12,892 nucleotides of DNA from assembly GCA_008636095.1 (NCBI GenBank), contig VSJD01000261.1:1-12892 (forward strand), given 5' to 3'. Shown here one piece after another: positions 7,003 to 12,892 of the stretch. Position 1 is the stretch's first letter. The number at the start of each line of letters is the position of its first letter. The notes beneath the pieces are model-generated. The model was not told the DNA's origin, did no database searches, and worked only from the letters and a program-made list of their open reading frames with translations. Position numbers and translations under genes: made by a program. The DNA is from Kiritimatiellota bacterium (GTDB lineage Bacteria > Verrucomicrobiota > Kiritimatiellia > JAAZAB01).

Positions 7003-7076
7003 TGAAAAAATATCGCTGAAGCGCTGTTGTAAACAATCATCAGAGAAAGCAAGGAAGAAAACGAACGGACACAAGC

Positions 7077-7838
7077 ATGAAAGACTACTTTAATTTTTCG
7101 GGCAAAGTGGCCGCCGTCACCGGCGGGCGCCGGGGATTGGGCCGGGCCATGGCGGTGGAGCTGGCGCGGCGCGGGGCAAAGACCGCCATCCTGTCCAAAA
7201 GCAACGAGGCCGACGATGTCCTGCGGGAAATCCGCGGTTTCGGTGGCGAAGCCGCCTATTTCCAGGTTGATCTGGCCCGGCGCGAGGAACGGACAGGATT
7301 GATGGACAAGGTCCGCAAGCACTTCGGCCGGCTTGATATCCTGATCAATAACGCCGGCTATCTGCATTGTGCCCCGGTGTTGGAATATCCGCTCTCACAA
7401 TGGGACAACGACATGTCGGTCCTGCTCGATGCCGTCTTTGAACTGTCGCAACAGGCTGGCAGGATCATGGTCGAACAGGGTTGCGGCGGGAAGATTATCC
7501 AGATCGGCTCCATCGCGGCCTTCAAGGGAGGCGCGCACCTGATTGCCTACGCCACCGCGAAGAGCGCGCTCGTGGGCCTGACCCGCAGTCTGACGGGCGA
7601 GCTGGCCAAGCACGGTATCAATGTAAACACCATCGCCCCGGGGGTCTTTAACACGGACATCAACAAGGCGTTATTCGACGATCCGGAGGCCGTGGCATGC
7701 CGAAGCCGGCCGGTTCCCTCCGGTAGGTTCGGCGAGGTCGAGGACATCATTGGGCCGATGCTGTTTCTAGCCAGCGGTATGAGCGCGCACGTCCACGGGC
7801 AAACGTTGTTGGTTGACGGTGGATTTACGGGAGTGTGA
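7077..7838 (+). CDS. SDR-family oxidoreductase (KduD / gluconate 5-dehydrogenase-like)
   Basis: A 253-residue classical short-chain dehydrogenase. TGGRRGLG (15-22) is the dinucleotide loop, NNAG (91-94) follows strand four, and Ser145 (in IGSIAAF), Tyr158 and Lys162 (YATAK) are the catalytic residues. The C-terminal VDGGFTGV is the usual end of the family. The overall layout resembles 2-deoxy-D-gluconate 3-dehydrogenase and gluconate 5-dehydrogenase, enzymes that oxidise a hydroxyl of sugar acids, so a similar cytosolic redox step on a polyol or sugar acid is likely. The fourth member of the usual catalytic tetrad (Asn in VNL) appears to be Leu116 (VLLDAVF). Only a weak ribosome binding site is visible. 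The stop is three bases before the cupin start, so translation is probably coupled. Confidence 0.9.
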   Translation: MKDYFNFSGKVAAVTGGRRGLGRAMAVELARRGAKTAILSKSNEADDVLREIRGFGGEAAYFQVDLARREERTGLMDKVRKHFGRLDILINNAGYLHCAPVLEYPLSQWDNDMSVLLDAVFELSQQAGRIMVEQGCGGKIIQIGSIAAFKGGAHLIAYATAKSALVGLTRSLTGELAKHGINVNTIAPGVFNTDINKALFDDPEAVACRSRPVPSGRFGEVEDIIGPMLFLASGMSAHVHGQTLLVDGGFTGV

Positions 7839-7841
7839 ATC

Positions 7842-8189
7842 ATGCACAGAAAGGCTTCGGAATTAAAGCGTGATAAGATGTTCTCGAAAGGCCGCGAATA
7901 CGGCGAAGCCATTCATCTGGCGGATAAAGACGACCTGCGGGGTGGCGCAACCTTCTACGCCGTCATGAAACTGAAGGAGGGCGAGGAGATTGGCTACCAC
8001 CAGCACGTTGGGGAGAAAGAGCTGTTCCACTTCCTGGAAGGCCAGGGGGAAGTCAATGACAACGGGCAGATCGTCCATGTCTCCCCCGGCGACGTTATCA
8101 TGACTCCCGCGGACGGTTGGCATGCCTTCAAGAACACGGGCATCGGCGACCTCGTCTTTACCGCCCTCATCATCAGATCGGAAAAATAA
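7842..8189 (+). CDS. Small cupin-domain protein
   Basis: A 115-residue single-domain cupin. The first cupin motif is GYHQHVGEKELFHFLEGQGE (51-70), with metal-ligand candidates His53, His55 and a glutamate at 58 or 60. The second motif is SPGDVIMTPADGWHAFKN (81-98), with His94. Both metal-binding motifs look intact, so a divalent-metal cupin is expected. Such proteins act as sugar isomerases, lyases, dioxygenases or small-molecule sensors; the size alone does not decide. It follows the SDR by three bases and precedes the GRE by 55, and so probably handles the same substrate or product. Confidence 0.88.
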   Translation: MHRKASELKRDKMFSKGREYGEAIHLADKDDLRGGATFYAVMKLKEGEEIGYHQHVGEKELFHFLEGQGEVNDNGQIVHVSPGDVIMTPADGWHAFKNTGIGDLVFTALIIRSEK

Positions 8190-8244
8190 TCGTCAGTAAT
8201 GGCGATAACCTCGCGTAACCAAATTTATCTAGAGATGACCTAAT

Positions 8245-10371
8245 ATGAACCTGATTCCCGCCACCGACCGGGTCGTTAAACTGCGGAAAGCCGCTTTACG
8301 TGCGCCGGTATTTGAATGCTCTATCGGGATTTTTCGGCCGGAAAGAGTAAGGCTTCTATTCCTTGAAGGCTGGGCCGCGGCGGCCACTATCCCGACCTGC
8401 AGGCTGCGTCGCGCGCAGGCCGAAGCTTATGTCCTTCGTAATATGCCCCCGGTTATCAATCCGGACGAATTAATCGTGGGCTGTCCGGATTTCTCGCCGT
8501 TAACTGAAGATGAAATCCGGCGGTCGGAAAAAGTTGCAAGCGCCGGCCATGCTATTCCTGGGGCCGGCGGCTTATCCTCCCATATGGCGCTTGATTTTGA
8601 AAAATTGTTGACGGTGGGAGTTAACGGGCTGATTAAAGAGATCAAGGCGCGGCGCGCTGCTTTTGATTTAAACCTGCCGGAACATATTGCGAAAGACGAG
8701 TTTTATCAGGGTTGTCTGGTTGAGCTGGAAGGGCTGTTGACCGCGGCCGGTCGCTATGTTGAACATGCCCGGCTTTTAGCGCAGAGTGCGTCGCCGGAGA
8801 GAGCAGCCGAACTGGAGCAAATCGCCGGGATTCTGGAGCAAGTGCCGGCCAAGCCGGCCCGGACTTTCCGGGAGGCCTTGCAGAGCATTCGTTTTTATTT
8901 ATTTACGCTCTGGGGCTTGTTTCAAATGGGGCGTCCGGACCAATATCTACTGCCATATTACCAGGCCGATCTCGCGGCCGGACGCCTGACCCCGGAAAGC
9001 GCGTTGGAACTGATTGACTGCTTCAGCTTTTTATATTCCTATCAATTACCGACGGCTACTTCCATCGGACTGATGGTAGGCGGACGGGATAAAAACGGCG
9101 GAAATGTCGCCAATGATCTGACCCGGCTTTTCCTGCAAAGCATCGGGCATGTGCGCCTGGCCTATCCCAGCATCGGCTTGTGTGTCCATCAGGAAACCCC
9201 CGATGACCTGCTGGACCTATCAATAAAATTACTGTCCGAGGGATGCTCGCATCCGGCGTTGTTTAATGATGAGTTTATCACCAGAGGACTTCGGAAGTTG
9301 GGTCTTCCCGAGGAAGATGCGCGAAACTATACGCACAGCTGTTGCGTCGAAATTACGCCCTGCGCTAAATCCGGTGTATGGATCAGCAGTCCCTACCACA
9401 ATCTGCCGGGTATTTTAATGGAATTCCTTTGCGAACGGTCGGATTTCGGTAGCTTTAATAAACTGCTGGCCGCCTACCGTTGCCGGTTGCGGGAGAATGT
9501 AGAAGCGGCCGCATTGCGTCAGAACCTCTTACAATTGGAGCGATCGCGTCTTGGCGGTGAAAGCCTGCTGGCGGCTTGTCTGGTGCATGATTGCCTGGAA
9601 ACCGGGCGCAGTTTGGACCAGGGTGGAGCAATTTATAATTATATCTGTCCCACCTTTGTTGGAATGGCAAATATGGTTGATTCATTGGCCGCCATTAATT
9701 TGCTGGTCTTTAAGGAGAAAGAAATAACTTTGGCGGAACTGGTACGGATACTCAAAGATGACTATAAGGGGAATGAACCGCTTAGGAAGCGAATTATAAC
9801 CAAATTGCCACATTACGGCAATAATGAGCCGCTGACCGATCAATTGGCGCAAAAAATTACTGATATGCTGACCCATATCGGCGCTGGACTGAAAACCTTC
9901 CGGGGGGCGACGCTGGTGCCCAGTTTGTTTTCTTATTTGGAACATGAACGCCTGGGCCAACAAACCATGGCTACTCCGGACGGCCGTCTGGCCGGCTTCC
10001 CGCTGGCCGATAGCGTCGGGGCGGTTCAGGGACGGGACAAGCATGGCCCGACCGCTGCCATTCTCTCGGCAACTTGCTGGGATCATACGCCATTTATTGG
10101 CGGAACTGCGCTGAACCTGAAATTTGGCAAAAGTCAAATGAGTGGCGAAGCCGCCACAAAGATGAAAGCTTTGATTAAAACTTTTATGGAAAGAGGCGGT
10201 TTTGAATTGCAGATTAACAGCGTAGATCGCGAGACTTTATTAAAGGCTCGTGAGAGTCCGGAAAATTATGGTGATTTGTTGGTGCGCATTGGCGGATACA
10301 GCGATTATTTCACCCGCTTGTCGCCCAAAATGCAGGTCGAGATAATCGCCCGCACCGAACACGTCTTCTAA
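8245..10371 (+). CDS. Glycyl radical enzyme (pyruvate formate-lyase / dehydratase superfamily)
   Basis: A 708-residue glycyl radical enzyme. The PFL-like barrel runs from about residue 8 to 580, opening with the conserved substrate-side segments IVGCPDFSP and VGVNGLIKEI. The C-terminal domain ends with RIGGYSDYFTRLSPKMQVEI (681-700), the glycyl radical loop; Gly684 is the radical residue. The catalytic motif is SCCVEI (365-370): Cys367-Val368-Glu369 matches the Cys-x-Glu of the dehydratase/lyase subfamilies, and the preceding Cys366 makes an adjacent Cys pair like that of pyruvate formate-lyase. Members catalyse radical eliminations, decarboxylations or C-C cleavage under anoxia and are destroyed by oxygen. 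It is slightly shorter than most members (about 750-850). It sits between the cupin and the Gfo/Idh gene in a probable operon. The substrate is not deducible, and no activating enzyme is encoded in the window. Confidence 0.95.
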   Translation: MNLIPATDRVVKLRKAALRAPVFECSIGIFRPERVRLLFLEGWAAAATIPTCRLRRAQAEAYVLRNMPPVINPDELIVGCPDFSPLTEDEIRRSEKVASAGHAIPGAGGLSSHMALDFEKLLTVGVNGLIKEIKARRAAFDLNLPEHIAKDEFYQGCLVELEGLLTAAGRYVEHARLLAQSASPERAAELEQIAGILEQVPAKPARTFREALQSIRFYLFTLWGLFQMGRPDQYLLPYYQADLAAGRLTPESALELIDCFSFLYSYQLPTATSIGLMVGGRDKNGGNVANDLTRLFLQSIGHVRLAYPSIGLCVHQETPDDLLDLSIKLLSEGCSHPALFNDEFITRGLRKLGLPEEDARNYTHSCCVEITPCAKSGVWISSPYHNLPGILMEFLCERSDFGSFNKLLAAYRCRLRENVEAAALRQNLLQLERSRLGGESLLAACLVHDCLETGRSLDQGGAIYNYICPTFVGMANMVDSLAAINLLVFKEKEITLAELVRILKDDYKGNEPLRKRIITKLPHYGNNEPLTDQLAQKITDMLTHIGAGLKTFRGATLVPSLFSYLEHERLGQQTMATPDGRLAGFPLADSVGAVQGRDKHGPTAAILSATCWDHTPFIGGTALNLKFGKSQMSGEAATKMKALIKTFMERGGFELQINSVDRETLLKARESPENYGDLLVRIGGYSDYFTRLSPKMQVEIIARTEHVF

Positions 10372-10418
10372 CAAAGAGGGAGAGAGACAGTCTGCTCAAG
10401 AATGAAGGGGGTATTCCC

Positions 10419-11423
10419 ATGGCGGGGGTAAAATGGTTGCTGGTTGGCACCGGCGAAATTGCGAACAACCGCATAGCGCCGGCGCTGGCGGAGGCGGCTA
10501 ATTCAAAAATTGTCGCAGTTTGTGATGTTCGGCTCGAACCCGCAAGAGCGCTGGCAAAAAAGTTCGGAGTTAATCAAATTTACGGCGATTTTGAGCAGGC
10601 CTTGGCCAAGAGCGGCGCGGATGCCGTTTACCTGGCAACGCCCGTAGCGTTGCACGTGCCGCATAGTTTGCGGGTTCTGGAATCCGGCAAACATATGCTG
10701 GTTGAGAAACCGCTGGGTCTTAACGCGACTGAATGTCACCGCTTGGCGCGCGCGGCGCAAGGTTCCAATAAACTTGCCGGCTGCGCTTATTACCGTCGGC
10801 ATAGCGGGTACTACAAATTTGCCAAGGCCATGGTTGAAAACGGCGAATTTGGGCAGATTGTCGGTGGCTATCTGAACTATTTTGTATATCACAAGCCCGA
10901 TAAATCGGCTTTGAATTATTGGACGGTTGTCCGGGAAAAAGCCGGCGGCGGCCTTTTATGTCATCTGGGTTCCCATATCTTTGATATCTTAATTGGGCTT
11001 TTTGATTTGCCGCTCAGCGTTTGCGCCCAATGCGCCACTTTGACCAATGACTGGAATGTCGAGGATTGCGCCGCGATTATCATCAAGTTACGCAACGGTG
11101 CGCTGCTTACCGCAAATTTCAACTGGAATTCCATGACGCCGGTCCGCCATGAGTTGGAAATCCTCGGTGCCAGGGCAAAAGTCAGTTGGTGCTGGCCGCA
11201 CGGTTCCGGGCCGCTGCTGAAGACAATTGGCCACGAGGTGCAGGAAATTGAAATTCCGAAGGTCAATAACATTCATTTGCCGTTGGTTCAGGATTTTGTT
11301 GATGCGGTTTTAAATAACCGGCAACCGCTGTGTACGGTGGCGGAAGCGTTTAAAACCAGCGTGCTGACGGATGCGATTTATCGCTCTGCGGCTGAAGGGC
11401 GCGAGGTGAAAGTGATCGAATGA
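10419..11423 (+). CDS. Gfo/Idh/MocA family oxidoreductase
   Basis: A 334-residue NAD(P)-dependent dehydrogenase of the glucose-fructose oxidoreductase/inositol dehydrogenase family. The Rossmann motif is GTGEIA (10-15). ATPVALHVPHSL and VEKPLG (95-100) give the family signature, with Lys97 the conserved active-site lysine. The C-terminal segment GGGLLCHLGSHIFD (176-189) is the family's substrate-side motif; His186 matches the conserved histidine, and His182 stands where inositol dehydrogenase has aspartate. A polypurine stretch about eight bases before the ATG is the likely ribosome binding site. It is the last gene of the plus-strand cluster, 47 bases after the GRE. A cytosolic oxidation or reduction of a sugar or cyclitol hydroxyl is the expected chemistry. 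Confidence 0.93.
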   Translation: MAGVKWLLVGTGEIANNRIAPALAEAANSKIVAVCDVRLEPARALAKKFGVNQIYGDFEQALAKSGADAVYLATPVALHVPHSLRVLESGKHMLVEKPLGLNATECHRLARAAQGSNKLAGCAYYRRHSGYYKFAKAMVENGEFGQIVGGYLNYFVYHKPDKSALNYWTVVREKAGGGLLCHLGSHIFDILIGLFDLPLSVCAQCATLTNDWNVEDCAAIIIKLRNGALLTANFNWNSMTPVRHELEILGARAKVSWCWPHGSGPLLKTIGHEVQEIEIPKVNNIHLPLVQDFVDAVLNNRQPLCTVAEAFKTSVLTDAIYRSAAEGREVKVIE

Positions 11424-11583
11424 AATGAGGACCTCAAAATCGGATTTTTATTGAAATAAGGTGTTGATATAAGCATGGCCATAATACTGACAAACGAACA
11501 GTAGGATAAAATACGTGAGCATTTTAGGAAGAAATAAGAGTAAATTTTACCTGCAGCGTTATACTTATTAATATCTTTTGGGG

Positions 11584-12510
11584 TTAAAATGTAAACACGG
11601 GAGGCGGCAAGTATTTTCGCAACTTAAGCCATTCAACAAAATCATACTGGATATATGGCTCTGATTCTCCCAGGCATGTCTCCAGAATCGCAGCATCAAA
11701 ATACCTTTGTTTTTCAACTTCCATCAAGCAATCGGACCATACCTCTCTCTCGTCCAAATACCGCCATAGCAATGCCATCAAAGAGGATGACATGGCTGAT
11801 TGTTTGTTGATTATCGGAAGTAATGGCCATTTTTGGCCGAACGCAATAAATTCGCTCAAAACCACTTTATTATTGTGAGTTCTTAAATATTCACCCAAAC
11901 ACAAAGCATTATAACTAACTATTGTCACTTTCCCGCTTTGATGATTAATATAACTTGCGGTTGTATCAAAGGGAGGTACGGCCTTGGCCAGGCTCTCATC
12001 CAACCAGTACGGCAGATATGGCAGATTCTTCCAATTCAGAATATGTACCATTTCGTGCAGGACTGTTCCCGTGCCGACATCTTCACTGGCGCAAATTAAA
12101 AAATAGTCCCGCTTCAGTTTCGGCTTCAAATAATCAGACACTACATAGCCATATGGCCCCCATTGCGGCTCGCCGGTTATTTGCCGGCTGTATTTTTTAA
12201 GTTCATCCGACTTTTTTAAGTAGAGGATGATAATTTTTAACTCATTATCAAGAGGGTTATAACGGTAAATATCACGGTAATACTTAAACATTGTGAGAAG
12301 TTGTTCATCCGTTTCATGAATCTGCTCATATTGGTTAGAATCAATATTAGTTAGCCATAAAAAGCCGTTATCTTTGATAACTCGCAAGTTCAGGGGAAAT
12401 TTTTCAACATACCGTTGTAAAGATTCCGTGTCGTTTGAGTGCCTGAATAAGTCCTGATTCACGGTAAGACAAGATGTCAGCAACAGACCAGTCGCCGTGA
12501 GAAACAACAA
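11584..12510 (-). CDS. Putative lipoprotein with gluzincin-type metallopeptidase motif
   Basis: A 308-residue protein, counting from a TTG codon at 12510. The N terminus is a lipoprotein signal (LLLTSC, residues 9-14) with the lipidated cysteine at 14. The central motif LHEMVHILN (151-159) is HExxH, and LDESLA (170-175) supplies a glutamate 16 residues after the second histidine, the gluzincin zinc-site arrangement. It would be an exported, membrane-anchored zinc peptidase or an inactive relative. The region is AT-rich relative to its neighbours. The reading frame stays open upstream: a CTG at 12528 would give the n-region MKFVCKLL with two lysines, more typical of a signal peptide than MLFLTATG. 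No family assignment beyond the motif. Confidence 0.7.
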   Translation of the reverse strand: MLFLTATGLLLTSCLTVNQDLFRHSNDTESLQRYVEKFPLNLRVIKDNGFLWLTNIDSNQYEQIHETDEQLLTMFKYYRDIYRYNPLDNELKIIILYLKKSDELKKYSRQITGEPQWGPYGYVVSDYLKPKLKRDYFLICASEDVGTGTVLHEMVHILNWKNLPYLPYWLDESLAKAVPPFDTTASYINHQSGKVTIVSYNALCLGEYLRTHNNKVVLSEFIAFGQKWPLLPIINKQSAMSSSLMALLWRYLDEREVWSDCLMEVEKQRYFDAAILETCLGESEPYIQYDFVEWLKLRKYLPPPVFTF

Positions 12511-12547
12511 TTTACATACAAACTTCAGGGTCAGCCCTGAATGGCGC

Positions 12548-12883
12548 TTAGTTAAGGCCTAATACTCGCTTGCTCAATGGCTTACGGCGCGGCGGTTCAG
12601 GGATGGTGCGGAAGAGCACCAAGCGGGAAATCTGCTGCATGCGCTTGAGCGTTAGCTGTACGTACCGCCAGTTTGCAATCGCCTTTTTCATCCACAGATA
12701 CTGCTCCTTGGACATGGCCACCGACACGGTCTTCTTCAACTCCTTGCGACTCCATTGATAGCACGGTCCGCCCGCACCAGGGCCGCGATCTTGGACGTAT
12801 CCGTGACTGATCCACCCCGTACGCGCCAGTTGCCGCTGTAGCCGGCCATATTCCCTCTGTAGTTCTGAAAGATTTGGTTTCAT
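12548..12883 (-). CDS. DUF6788-like protein (IS-associated accessory protein)
   Basis: A 111-residue basic protein. The sequence MKPNLSELQREYGRLQRQLA... followed by GWISHGYVQDRGPGAGGPCYQWSRK and KEQYLWMKKAIANWR resembles the small DUF6788 proteins usually encoded directly beside transposases of insertion sequences. Its function is unknown; a DNA-binding or accessory role in transposition is inferred. The stop is about 37 bases upstream of the putative lipoprotein's start on the same strand, though a functional link is unlikely. The start (12883) lies nine bases from the window edge, so any transposase would be outside. Confidence 0.7.
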   Translation of the reverse strand: MKPNLSELQREYGRLQRQLARTGWISHGYVQDRGPGAGGPCYQWSRKELKKTVSVAMSKEQYLWMKKAIANWRYVQLTLKRMQQISRLVLFRTIPEPPRRKPLSKRVLGLN

Positions 12884-12892
12884 GCAAATAAG

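Noticed and set aside
7000..7029. TGA as a sense codon in the epimerase gene (recoding)
   Set aside because: Other genes here, such as the glycosyltransferase and the SDR, end properly at TGA, so TGA is a stop in this genome.

Overview
The window looks like a chromosomal segment from an anaerobic Gram-negative bacterium. The best guess is a member of the PVC group (Lentisphaerota, Kiritimatiellota, Planctomycetota or a related uncultured lineage). This is inferred from the gene repertoire: a divergent uroporphyrinogen-decarboxylase-like protein beside an AraC-type regulator, an oxygen-sensitive glycyl radical enzyme, and a lipoprotein with a lipobox. No rRNA, tRNA or taxonomic marker is present except part of ribosomal protein S1, so the assignment is tentative.

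Layout. Positions 1-836 (minus strand) hold the N-terminal 278 codons of ribosomal protein S1 (rpsA), running off the left edge, with a good sigma-70-like promoter and a leader hairpin upstream. Positions 1032-3326 (minus) hold a GT4 glycosyltransferase and, upstream of it, a radical SAM/SPASM protein with an in-frame 18-bp tandem repeat. Positions 3449-5517 (minus) hold a UroD-like protein and an AraC-type regulator with an N-terminal cupin-like sensor; each has a recognisable promoter. Positions 5578-6150 are gene-poor and full of palindromic repeat-like debris, a terminator-like hairpin and a leader hairpin.

Positions 6151-11423 (plus) are the most interesting part. Five genes lie in one direction: an extended SDR (NAD-dependent epimerase/dehydratase type), a classical SDR of the KduD/gluconate 5-dehydrogenase type, a small cupin, a 708-residue glycyl radical enzyme (GRE) and a Gfo/Idh/MocA oxidoreductase. 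The GRE has the C-terminal glycyl radical loop and a Cys-Cys-Val-Glu active-site motif. It combines the adjacent cysteines of pyruvate formate-lyase with the Cys-x-Glu of the GRE dehydratases/lyases. No GRE-activating enzyme is encoded in the window. The gene set reads as an anaerobic catabolic cassette for a sugar, sugar acid or cyclitol-like compound: dehydrogenases and a cupin prepare or clear the substrate and product, and the GRE performs a radical elimination or C-C cleavage. The substrate cannot be read from sequence. The AraC-type regulator divergent from this cassette is a plausible controller.

The right end (11584-12883, minus) carries a putative secreted lipoprotein with a gluzincin-like HExxH...E motif and a small DUF6788-like protein of the kind often found beside insertion-sequence transposases.
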